Assembly: GCA_025360285.1 (NCBI GenBank)
Contig: JANYCM010000187.1
Span: 1-9,654 of the forward strand
Source of the DNA: Sphingomonadales bacterium
Lineage (GTDB): Bacteria; Pseudomonadota; Alphaproteobacteria; Sphingomonadales; Sphingomonadaceae
DNA length: 9,654 bases
Direction of reading: 5' to 3'
The translations under genes were made by a program, and so were the position numbers. The notes under the pieces are model-generated. The model saw nothing but the letters and a program-made list of their open reading frames with translations. It searched no databases and was not told where the DNA came from. The stretch's first letter is position 1. Every line of letters begins with the position of its first letter. Positions 1 to 6,587 of the stretch are shown piece after piece.

Positions 1-133
1 GGGCATCCGTATCACCGGGCGGGGTGACGGGCGGCACGGGCCGTGCTGCGAACCGGGAGAAAAACACCCTCACCCGCTCGCGATAGGGCGCGAGTCAAGC
101 TTTGCTGCCAGCGGGAGAGGATTCTTCGCAATC
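1..133. other. Non-coding, hairpin-rich leader upstream of the siderophore receptor
   Basis: I see no convincing gene here. One + strand frame stays open from the window edge to about base 156, but its product is low in complexity and resembles nothing I know; a gene running off the left edge cannot be excluded. The stretch is rich in self-complementary sequence: arms at 12-16/23-27, an 8-bp stem at 31-38/42-49 with one G-T pair and a 3-base loop, a perfect 6-bp stem at 77-82/89-94, and 11-base arms at 68-78/110-120 with one mismatch that enclose the previous stem. None is followed by a clear T-tract. They could be the 3' end of an upstream transcription unit or an intergenic palindromic repeat. 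Confidence 0.5.
68..120. repeat. Nested inverted repeat (possible terminator or intergenic palindromic element)
   Basis: The arm CCTCACCCGCT (68-78) is complementary to AGCGGGAGAGG (110-120) at 10 of 11 positions. Between them lies a perfect 6-bp hairpin, CTCGCG (77-82) with CGCGAG (89-94), which shares two bases with the outer arm, so the two structures compete. Arms of the CCCTC-CCCGCT / AGCGGG-GAGGG kind are common as intergenic palindromes in GC-rich genomes. The run after the right arm (ATTCTT) is too poor in T for a confident intrinsic terminator. It ends 13 bases before the first Fur-like box. Confidence 0.45.
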
Positions 134-152
134 ACTATTGATAATCATTCAC
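134..152 (+). promoter_or_regulatory. Fur box 1 upstream of the siderophore receptor
   Basis: Bases 134-152 match the classical 19-bp Fur consensus (GATAATGATAATCATTATC) at 14 of 19 positions, including an unbroken GATAATCATT core at 140-149. Read as a 7-1-7 box (139-153), 12 of 14 arm positions agree with TGATAAT-N-ATTATCA. The element TTGATA at 138-143 is five of six to a sigma-70 -35 hexamer, and GATAAT at 140-145 is five of six to a -10 hexamer, so the box overlaps the probable promoter either way. Iron-loaded Fur (or a Fur-like regulator such as Mur) would be expected to block transcription of the receptor operon when iron is plentiful. The call rests on motif match and position. Confidence 0.72.
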
Positions 153-164
153 ATTAAACTTGCG

Positions 165-183
165 ATTGCGAATGACTCGCAAT
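165..183 (+). promoter_or_regulatory. Fur box 2 (perfect 7-bp inverted repeat)
   Basis: ATTGCGA (165-171) and TCGCAAT (177-183) are perfect reverse complements separated by 5 bases, giving the 19-mer ATTGCGAATGACTCGCAAT. Read as 7-1-7 it is TGCGAAT-G-ACTCGCA, which agrees with the TGATAAT-N-ATTATCA consensus at 9 of 14 positions; TGCGAAT/ATTCGCA variants are a common form of Fur box. A third copy of TCGCAAT lies at 126-132. The site begins 31 bases after the start of box 1, about three helical turns, so two Fur dimers could sit on the same face of the DNA. It also covers the alternative upstream starts of the receptor gene (160 and 172), which argues for the start at 223. Confidence 0.6.
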
Positions 184-222
184 ATAGCCTGGGCGTCCCT
201 TCGTCGCTCAAGGCTTGTCTCG

Positions 223-2451
223 ATGTCGAACACCCGAATTCCCCTGTCGCTACGGTCATCACTGCGCTCCGCCGGGCTTGCTGCACCGCTGCTCGCTCTG
301 CTGGCGGCGCACCCGGTGCGTGCCGATGAATCAGCGCCCGAAATTGTCGTGACCGGCATCCGCCCGGCCGCCAATCCCAATGCCGATCCGGCGGCCCCCT
401 ATAAGGTTGATCGCTCGGCTTCGGCCAAATTCACCGACCCCATTGCCGACACCGCCAAATCCATCACTGTCATCCCCAAGGAGGTGATTGAGGATCTGGG
501 GGCCAAATCGATCCGCGACCTGGTACGCACCCAGCCCGGCGTCACACTGGGCACCGGCGAAGGCGGCAATGCCTTTGGTGACCGCATTTTCATCCGCGGC
601 TTCGATGCCCGCAACGACGTCTATATAGATGGCCTGCGCGATCCCGGTGTCACCAGCCGCGAAGTCTTTGCCGTCGAACAGATCGAAATCGTCAAGGGGC
701 CATCGTCAACCTTTGGCGGCCGTGGCACCACTGGCGGCGCCGTCAGCCTGGTCAGCAAGGCGCCGTCCAAGGCCAATGCCATCATCCTGGAAGCCGCGGG
801 CGGCACCGATGCGACGCGGCGCTTCACCGCCGATATCAATCGCAAGATGTCGGACACTGTCCAGCTGCGGGTCAACGGCCTGTGGCATGACGGCGACACC
901 GCCGGGCGCGACACGGTGTGGAACCGCCGCTGGGGTGTCGCCGCGGCGCTGGCCTGGCAGCCAGCGGCGAACATCGATGTCGTGCTCGATTACTACCACC
1001 TCACGGCCGATGGTCTGCCCGATTGGGGGGTACCATTCGATGTGCGAAGCCAGCAGCCATTCGCTGTCAATCGCAGCAATTTCTATGGGCTGTCGAAGCG
1101 CGACTTTTCGCATGGGGTCGTCAATATCGGCACCGGGCGCATCGATTGGCGGCTCGGCGATCACGCCCGGCTGACCTCGAAATTGCGCTATGGTGCCAAC
1201 CGCAACAGCTATATCGCGACAGCGCCCGAAAGCCCGGTCATTACCGCCGCCGACCCCAGCCAGTGGACGGTGCGCGCCAACCCCAAGAACCGCAATGCCA
1301 CCAGCCAGAGCTGGGCCAATGCCACCGATCTGGCCCTGGATTTCGCCACCGGGCCGTTGCAGCACAAGCTGGTCACCGGGGTGGAATTCAGCCGCGAGGC
1401 GCTGTCCAACCGGCCGTTCGCCTTTGCCAACTCCGAAGCCGAAGGCGCTATCATCGTGCCCACGATCATCATCACCCAGAATCTGTTTGCGCCCGATGCC
1501 AATATCGCCTGGCCGCTGTTCCGCAGCCTGTCAGGCGCGCGCACCGATACGACCGTCACTACCCAGGCGATCTATGCCGTCGATACCATCGACCTGACGC
1601 CAAAGCTGAAACTCAGCGGCGGTCTGCGCCATGATGACTATCGCATCGACAATGTCGCGATTTCCACCGCCGGCGTGCTGACCGAATTGCAGAACCGCAG
1701 CCGCTTCCTCAACTGGAATGCGGGGCTCGTGTGGAAGCCGGTCCCGGCGGCGACGCTGTATGTTTCGGCCTCGACCTCGTCAAACCCCAGCGGCGAACAG
1801 ACAGATGGCAGCGGCGTCAGCTATGGCGGCCTGGCCAGCGCCACCGCCAATCTCGATCCCGAACGCAACCGCAGCTATGAAGCCGGGGCGAAATATGCGG
1901 CGGGCGACGGTGGCCATCTGTTGCTCACCGGCGCGGTCTTCCGCACCGACAAGCTCAATGCCCGCGTCACCGATCCGGTGTCCGGCACCTCGCAGGTGCT
2001 GGGCGGCAAGCAGCGCGTCGATGGCTTTGAACTGGGCGCGCAGGGCAATCTGACCTCGCGGCTGGCAGTGTTCGGCGGCTATACCTTCCTCAATGCCAAG
2101 GTGCTGGCGACGCCGACCCAGGCTGGCGGTGTATTCCCCAACATTCCCAAACACAGCGCCGCGCTGCTGGCCACCTATGCCATCAGCAATGCCCTGACGA
2201 TCGGCGGCCAGGCCAATTACAACAGCGCGCGCTATGGCGGCAGCACGATCGGCGGCAGCGCCACCCTGCCCGGTTACTGGCGGTTTGACGCCACCGCCCG
2301 TGTCAAGCTTTCGGGCAGTGCCGAAGTGCAGTTGAATTTGCTCAACCTGACCAACCGCACCTATTATGATGCCATCTATCGCAGCGCGACGCCCTTTGCC
2401 TATGTGGCACCGGGCCGGTCACTGCTGGCGACGTTGCGGGTGAAACTTTAG
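223..2451 (+). CDS. TonB-dependent catecholate-type siderophore receptor (Fiu-like)
   Basis: This is an outer-membrane beta-barrel that imports a ferric siderophore using energy from TonB-ExbB-ExbD. The 742-residue product opens with a signal peptide (about residues 1-34, cleavage after VRA), then the TonB box EIVVTG at 40-45. A plug domain (about 75-190) carries the family hallmarks FIRGFDARNDVYIDGLRD and VEQIEIVKGPSS-FGGRGTTGG. The rest is a barrel rich in alternating strands, ending in TLRVKL. The plug wording closely matches the Fiu/PiuA catecholate group, and the length fits Fiu (about 760). The start at 223 has an AAGG at 210-213 and gives a clean signal peptide; ATG 172 and TTG 160 lie in or before Fur box 2 and have no ribosome site. 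The last residue is Leu where such barrels usually end in an aromatic residue. The following piuC gene supports ferric catecholate uptake; the precise ligand is unknown. Confidence 0.95.
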   Translation: MSNTRIPLSLRSSLRSAGLAAPLLALLAAHPVRADESAPEIVVTGIRPAANPNADPAAPYKVDRSASAKFTDPIADTAKSITVIPKEVIEDLGAKSIRDLVRTQPGVTLGTGEGGNAFGDRIFIRGFDARNDVYIDGLRDPGVTSREVFAVEQIEIVKGPSSTFGGRGTTGGAVSLVSKAPSKANAIILEAAGGTDATRRFTADINRKMSDTVQLRVNGLWHDGDTAGRDTVWNRRWGVAAALAWQPAANIDVVLDYYHLTADGLPDWGVPFDVRSQQPFAVNRSNFYGLSKRDFSHGVVNIGTGRIDWRLGDHARLTSKLRYGANRNSYIATAPESPVITAADPSQWTVRANPKNRNATSQSWANATDLALDFATGPLQHKLVTGVEFSREALSNRPFAFANSEAEGAIIVPTIIITQNLFAPDANIAWPLFRSLSGARTDTTVTTQAIYAVDTIDLTPKLKLSGGLRHDDYRIDNVAISTAGVLTELQNRSRFLNWNAGLVWKPVPAATLYVSASTSSNPSGEQTDGSGVSYGGLASATANLDPERNRSYEAGAKYAAGDGGHLLLTGAVFRTDKLNARVTDPVSGTSQVLGGKQRVDGFELGAQGNLTSRLAVFGGYTFLNAKVLATPTQAGGVFPNIPKHSAALLATYAISNALTIGGQANYNSARYGGSTIGGSATLPGYWRFDATARVKLSGSAEVQLNLLNLTNRTYYDAIYRSATPFAYVAPGRSLLATLRVKL

Positions 2452-3134
2452 TGCTGCTGACAATCCCCGATGTGCTGACGCCGGCCGAGGTAGCGCACTG
2501 CCGCCGCGAACTGGCGGCGGCAGCATGGGGGGATGGCCGGGCCACTGCCGGGCTGCAATCGGCGCCGGTGAAGGACAATGACCAAATGCCGGAAGGGTCG
2601 CCGGCGGCACGGGCGCTCGGCGACCTGGTGCTCGATGCGCTGGGGCGCAGTGACCTGTTCGTCGCTGCCGCGCTGCCGCTGCGCACCTTTCCGCCACTTT
2701 TCAACCGCTATGCCGGCGGCCAGGCCTTTGGCACCCATATCGACAATGCCATACGCCCGATCCGCGGGACCGCCATCAAGCTGCGCACCGACCTGTCGGC
2801 GACCCTGTTCCTCAGCGACCCCGACGGTTACGATGGCGGCGAGTTGATCATCGAGGGCAATGCGGGCGGCCAGGCGATCAAGCTGCCGGCCGGGCATTTG
2901 GTGCTGTATCCCGCCGCCAGCCTGCACCAGGTGACGCCGGTGACGCGCGGCGTGCGGCTGGCGAGTTTTTTCTGGGTGCAATCGATGGTGCGCGATGATG
3001 GCGCGCGGGCGCTGCTGTTCGACCTCGACCGGACAATCCAGCGGCTGGCGGCGGAGCGCGGCATCGGCGATGCCGAAGTCGTCAACCTGACAGGGATTTA
3101 TCACAATCTGATCCGGCGCTGGGCGGATAGCTGA
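2451..3134 (+). CDS. piuC: PiuC-type Fe(II)/2-oxoglutarate-dependent dioxygenase (PKHD-type hydroxylase)
   Basis: A soluble non-heme iron dioxygenase of the PiuC/YbiX family, regularly encoded beside TonB-dependent siderophore receptors; its physiological substrate is not settled. The 227-residue length matches E. coli YbiX (about 225). The metal triad is visible: HID at H96/D98, then H159 in the SLHQVTPV motif, with R169 ten residues later as the expected 2-oxoglutarate contact. The N-terminal MLLTIPDVL and the segment DNDQMPEGSPAA are typical of the family. Translation starts at a GTG whose first base is the last base of the receptor's TAG stop. A GGTGA ribosome site at 2439-2443 lies inside the receptor gene, so translation is probably coupled and expression should follow the Fur sites upstream. 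Confidence 0.93.
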   Translation: MLLTIPDVLTPAEVAHCRRELAAAAWGDGRATAGLQSAPVKDNDQMPEGSPAARALGDLVLDALGRSDLFVAAALPLRTFPPLFNRYAGGQAFGTHIDNAIRPIRGTAIKLRTDLSATLFLSDPDGYDGGELIIEGNAGGQAIKLPAGHLVLYPAASLHQVTPVTRGVRLASFFWVQSMVRDDGARALLFDLDRTIQRLAAERGIGDAEVVNLTGIYHNLIRRWADS

Positions 3135-3210
3135 AGGCCGGGGCGCGGTGTCAGGCCCAGGTCCATCCCATTAATTCGTCGCAAACGTTGCGGGCCAAGG
3201 TTGCGGTGCG
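3135..3210. other. Short intergenic gap with a small palindrome
   Basis: These 76 bases separate piuC from the TonB-like gene. They hold a 13-base palindrome, CGCAA-ACG-TTGCG (3180-3192), and a repeated GTTGCGG (3187-3193 and 3200-3206). I see no T-tract terminator and no convincing -35/-10 pair, so read-through from piuC is plausible. AAGG at 3197-3200 serves as a ribosome site for the next gene. Confidence 0.35.
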
Positions 3211-3987
3211 ATGACACGCGGGTTAGGCGACGCGGCGATGCGTCTGGCGTCCCTCCCCTTTCGATCGGAGCAGAGTCGCGCCCCGATCGGGCGCCGCACG
3301 GCGGCGTTCCTGCTCGTCCTGCTGCTGCATATCCTGCTGGTTGGCATGTTGCTGCTGCTCGCGCCGCCGCAGCCGCCAAAAAAGCCCGCCGAACCCAAGG
3401 TGTTCGAGCTGATCCCCAGCTTTTCGACCAAGCCTGCCCCCAAGCCGGCAGCGACCAAAAAGGCCGCGCGTGCCGCCGCACCGCCGACGGCACCGGCCAT
3501 CACGACCCCGGCGCCCGAACCGCCCAAGCTGTTCACCAAATTGCTCATTGACGGCGTGGACATCACCAAGCTGCCCAACCACAAGAATGAATCCGCCGCC
3601 GCCGATGGCGCCAGCACCGACGGTGCCGACAGCGAGACCGCTTATGGGCCAGGCGCCGGGCCGGGCGGCCAGAAGCTGTACAAGGCCGAATGGCAGCGCG
3701 AACCAACCCATGCCGAGCTGGCCTTTTATCTGAAGAATGGCGCACCCGAAGGCAGTTGGGCGCTGATCGCCTGCAAGACAGTGGAACGCTTCAAGGTCGA
3801 GGACTGCCGGGAACTGGGCGAATCGCCGCGCGGGTCAGGCCTGGCCCGCGCGATGACCGAGGCGGCGTGGCAATTCCGGGTGCGGCCACCGCGGGTCGGC
3901 GGCCAGGCAATGGTCGGCGAATGGGTCAGCATTCGCATCAGCTTTTCGGGCAAGGGCGAGGATGATGGCGCGCCTGGGCCGAAATAG
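3211..3987 (+). CDS. Membrane-anchored TonB-like protein, divergent (function not established)
   Basis: This 258-residue protein has the architecture of TonB but is not an obvious TonB. A basic N-terminus is followed by one membrane segment (about 29-50, very Leu-rich). Next is a Pro/Lys/Ala-rich stretch (about 51-106, with PPQPPKKPAEPK and TKPAPKPAATKK) fit to span the periplasm. A small C-terminal domain (about 155-246) contains IACKTVERFKVEDC, GESPRGSGLARA and AWQFRVRPPRVGGQ, echoing the TonB C-terminal layout. His40 in the membrane segment occupies the place of TonB's functional His20, but position 36, four residues earlier, is Val where TonB has Ser16. C188 and C199 could form a periplasmic disulfide. 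Similar proteins are, as I recall, conserved and uncharacterised in sphingomonads. Its place behind a receptor and piuC suggests a role in energising uptake. ATG 3238 is an alternative start that keeps the membrane segment. Confidence 0.8.
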   Translation: MTRGLGDAAMRLASLPFRSEQSRAPIGRRTAAFLLVLLLHILLVGMLLLLAPPQPPKKPAEPKVFELIPSFSTKPAPKPAATKKAARAAAPPTAPAITTPAPEPPKLFTKLLIDGVDITKLPNHKNESAAADGASTDGADSETAYGPGAGPGGQKLYKAEWQREPTHAELAFYLKNGAPEGSWALIACKTVERFKVEDCRELGESPRGSGLARAMTEAAWQFRVRPPRVGGQAMVGEWVSIRISFSGKGEDDGAPGPK

Positions 3988-4027
3988 CCGGCTGGACAGC
4001 ACGGTTGGCGGCGCTAGGTTTGGGCCC

Positions 4028-5602
4028 ATGAAAAAGCTGCTGATTGCCGCCCTGGCGTTCTCCACCGCCGCATCCGCCCAAACCGCACAAACGCCGCGCG
4101 GCAAGGCGTGGTGGGCGGATATTACCGCGATTGCGTCCGATGCGAACGAAGGGCGCTTGCCGGGCAGTGCCGGTTATGACCGTGCCGCCGCCTATGTCAT
4201 CAAACGCTTCAAGGCGCTGGGGCTGGCGCCGGCGGGCGACAGGGGCGGTTATTTCCAACCGGTTGCCTTTGAAGACCAGGTGATCGACCATGCGACCTCC
4301 ACCGCCGCGCTGATCGCCGCTGATGGCACGGCGCAGGCGCTGGCGATGGGCAGCGACCTGTTGGTGTCGCCGGGCGGGGCGGCGCGGCCGGCCAGCGTGG
4401 CGGCGCCGTTGGTGTTCATCGGCTATGGCCTGCATTTGCCCGGCCATGATGATTTCGCCGGGGTCGATCTGAAGGGCAAGATCGCCGTGGTGATTTCGGG
4501 TGGTCCGGCGGATGTGGCGGGACCGGTAAAGGCCGCCAACCGGTCGGACCGGGTGAAGTTCCTGGCCGCGGCCGGTGCGGTGGGGGTGATCAGCCTGACA
4601 ACCCCGGCACAGGTTGAAATTCCCTGGATGCGGCAGAAACTGCTGGCCAGCCAATCGGGCATGTATTTCGCCAAGGCTGCGCTGCGCGAAACGCCGGACG
4701 GGTTCTTCATCGGCCGTTTCGATCCGGCGCGCAGCGAGCTGCTGTTCGCCGGGTCAGGCCACAGCTTTGCCGACGTGGCGGCGATTGCCGATGCGTCGGC
4801 ACCGCTGCCGGGCTTTTCCCTGCCGCTGCGATTGCAGGCGAGCGTGGCTGCGCAGCGGCGTTCGCTGTCCTCCCCCAATCTGGTGGCGCGGCTGGCGGGG
4901 TCGGACCCGAAGCTGAAGGCCGAACATGTCGTCATTTCGGCGCATCTCGATCATGTCGGGGTGGGTGAACCGATCAATGCTGACCGCATCTATAATGGCG
5001 CGATGGACGATGCTTCGGGCGTCGCCAGTGTGCTGGATATCGCGGCGCGCCTCAGCAAAGGCCCGCGGCCGAAGCGATCGATCCTGTTCGTCATCGTGAC
5101 CGCCGAGGAAAAGGGCCTGCTCGGTTCCAGCTATTTCGCCCAGCGGCCGACGGTGCCGAAAGCCAGCATCGTTGCCGATCTGAATTTCGATATGCCGTTG
5201 CCGCTATGGCCCCTGAAACTGGTGCTGGTGCAGGGGGATGGCGAAAGCAGCCTGGGCGCGGTGGCGCGCAGCGTGGCGGCGCAGCAGGGCCTGGCGCTGA
5301 CGCCCGATCCGCTGCCCGAACGCAACAGCTTCACCCGCACGGACCAGTTCAGTTTCGTGAAAACCGGCGTGCCGGCGCTGGCTTTCAAATTCGGCTTTGT
5401 GAAGAACAGCCCGGAATTCCAGATCGAACATGACTGGCGCGCCAACCGCTATCACGCGCCCAGCGATGATCTCGACCAGCCCGGCGTGCTGAAGGACGAA
5501 ATCATCAAACTCGATGATTTTGTGGCGGCAATCGCGCGCACTGTCGCCAACACGCCGGCGCGGCCCGAATGGCTGGCAACCAGCGTCTTCAAGGCTCGCT
5601 GA
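4028..5602 (+). CDS. Secreted M28 family zinc metallopeptidase with PA domain
   Basis: An exported di-zinc exopeptidase of family M28, expected to remove N-terminal residues from peptides in the periplasm or outside the cell. The 524-residue product starts with a signal peptide (1-17, cleavage after ASA). A protease-associated insert follows at about 125-220 (PLVFIGYGLHLPGHDDFAGVDLKGKIAVV is its core signature region). The catalytic domain retains the whole metal set: H306 in SAHLDHVG, bridging D327 in NGAMDDASG, the E360-E361 pair in TAEEKGLLGS, D388 in NFDM, and H476 in RYHAPSDD. The frame is open upstream to 3962, but the ATG at 4028 directly precedes the signal peptide and has an AGG at 4016-4018. 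It lies 40 bases behind the TonB-like gene and could share its transcript. Substrate unknown. Confidence 0.92.
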   Translation: MKKLLIAALAFSTAASAQTAQTPRGKAWWADITAIASDANEGRLPGSAGYDRAAAYVIKRFKALGLAPAGDRGGYFQPVAFEDQVIDHATSTAALIAADGTAQALAMGSDLLVSPGGAARPASVAAPLVFIGYGLHLPGHDDFAGVDLKGKIAVVISGGPADVAGPVKAANRSDRVKFLAAAGAVGVISLTTPAQVEIPWMRQKLLASQSGMYFAKAALRETPDGFFIGRFDPARSELLFAGSGHSFADVAAIADASAPLPGFSLPLRLQASVAAQRRSLSSPNLVARLAGSDPKLKAEHVVISAHLDHVGVGEPINADRIYNGAMDDASGVASVLDIAARLSKGPRPKRSILFVIVTAEEKGLLGSSYFAQRPTVPKASIVADLNFDMPLPLWPLKLVLVQGDGESSLGAVARSVAAQQGLALTPDPLPERNSFTRTDQFSFVKTGVPALAFKFGFVKNSPEFQIEHDWRANRYHAPSDDLDQPGVLKDEIIKLDDFVAAIARTVANTPARPEWLATSVFKAR

Positions 5603-5609
5603 TCGCCCC

Positions 5610-6413
5610 TCAGTCCGCCAGAAACGCCAGCAGGTCGCGAATCACGTCATCCTTGTGCGTCGCCAGCAAGCCATGCGCACCGCCCTCATATTCGATAAGT
5701 TGCGCGTGCGGGATGGCCCTCGCGGCAGCGCGGGCCGTCAGGTCGATCGGCACAGTCGCATCGGCGGTGCCGTGCAGTATCAGCGTCGGCATGGTAAAAC
5801 TTTCCAGATCGGGCCGGAAATCGCTCGCGGAAAATGCATCGACACAGGCCAGCGTGCCCTTCAATCCGGCCTGGAGCGCCACCTGCAGCGACCATTCGAC
5901 CTGTTCCGGGCTGGCCTTGCCGGCACCGTAGAAATCGGTGAGAAAGCCCTTGAGGAATTTGGCGCGATCGGCGTGCAACCCGGCCTTGATGCCGTCGAAC
6001 ATCGCCTGCGGCGCCCCCAGCGGGTGATCGGCCGTCTGCAACAGGAAGGGCACCACCGAGGCGATCAGCACCGCCTTGCGGGCACCGCCATGGCGCGACA
6101 GATAGCGCGCCACTTCGCCGCCGCCCATCGAAAAGCCGACCAGCGCCGGGTCTTCGACATCAAAAGCCTCGATCACCGCTGCCAAGTCGTCGGCAAGCGT
6201 GTCATAATCATAGCCGGCCCAGGGCTGGTCCGACCGGCCAAAGCCGCGGCGATCATAAGCGATGACGCGGTAGCCGGCATCGGCCAGCGCCAGCGCCTGG
6301 TCATCCCAGCTATCGGCCGACAAGGGCCAGCCATGGATCAACACCACCGCCGGGCCTTCGCCCCATTCCTTCACATACAGCGCAGTGCCATCGTCAGTTT
6401 CAATCATCGGCAT
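5610..6413 (-). CDS. Alpha/beta hydrolase, non-heme haloperoxidase/arylesterase type
   Basis: A cytoplasmic serine hydrolase of 267 residues, close to the usual 270-280 of the bromoperoxidase/chloroperoxidase-like esterases. The fold landmarks appear in order: oxyanion-loop HGWP at 27-30, YDRRGFGRSDQP at 53-64, the nucleophile elbow GFSMGG with S95, D218 in LHGTADATVP, and H247 in EGGAHGLLATH. These give an intact Ser-Asp-His triad. No signal peptide is present. The start at 6413 has a strong AGGAG (6423-6427 on the - strand) nine bases upstream; the open frame extends to 6542 but without family resemblance. The gene is convergent with the M28 gene (7 bases between stops) and divergent from the S41 gene. 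Enzymes of this group hydrolyse esters and can carry out perhydrolysis; the natural substrate cannot be read from sequence. Confidence 0.92.
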   Translation of the reverse strand: MPMIETDDGTALYVKEWGEGPAVVLIHGWPLSADSWDDQALALADAGYRVIAYDRRGFGRSDQPWAGYDYDTLADDLAAVIEAFDVEDPALVGFSMGGGEVARYLSRHGGARKAVLIASVVPFLLQTADHPLGAPQAMFDGIKAGLHADRAKFLKGFLTDFYGAGKASPEQVEWSLQVALQAGLKGTLACVDAFSASDFRPDLESFTMPTLILHGTADATVPIDLTARAAARAIPHAQLIEYEGGAHGLLATHKDDVIRDLLAFLAD

Positions 6414-6587
6414 GGGATCAATCTCCTGTGGTCGATCAACAACGCTTACCCCCATCGCCAGTTTCAGTGACAATTCTATGCGTGCCGAGCCTGTGCACAT
6501 CCGCCCGGCGGCCGCGACAATCGCCGGCTGGCATCGCCGCACGCTTCTGTTATCCTATGGTCTTTCGTGTTGCCCAAAGGCTGCCCC
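6414..6587. promoter_or_regulatory. Shared divergent promoter region between the hydrolase and S41 genes
   Basis: This 174-base gap must hold promoters for both flanking genes. For the + strand gene a weak sigma-70-like pair is visible: CTGGCA (6528-6533, four of six to TTGACA), 17 bases, then TATCCT (6551-6556, four of six to TATAAT). On the - strand, TTGTCA (rc of 6468-6473) is a possible -35 for the hydrolase, but no good -10 follows at standard spacing. No clear operator palindrome was seen. Confidence 0.4.

Noticed and set aside
2..156. Open + strand frame at the left edge, possibly the end of an upstream gene
   Set aside because: The product has no recognisable motif and the frame would run through several hairpins and the first Fur box, which fits non-coding DNA better.
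160..222. Upstream starts (TTG 160, ATG 172) for the siderophore receptor
   Set aside because: Neither has a ribosome site, both lie at Fur box 2, and they would put a polar stretch before the signal peptide; ATG 223 is better on all counts.
2448..3104. Open - strand frame of 218 codons opposite piuC
   Set aside because: piuC on the + strand has all metal and 2-oxoglutarate residues; the antisense product resembles no family and follows from codon bias.
3180..3192. Palindrome CGCAA-ACG-TTGCG as an operator for the TonB-like gene
   Set aside because: Arms of five bases are short for a GC-rich gap and the sequence does not fit a Fur box; it is noted but not supported as a regulatory site.
5514..6470. 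Open + strand frame of 318 codons opposite the alpha/beta hydrolase
   Set aside because: It is fully antisense to a hydrolase with an intact catalytic triad and strong ribosome site, and its product is a basic, Arg/Gln/His-rich shadow typical of high-GC antisense frames.
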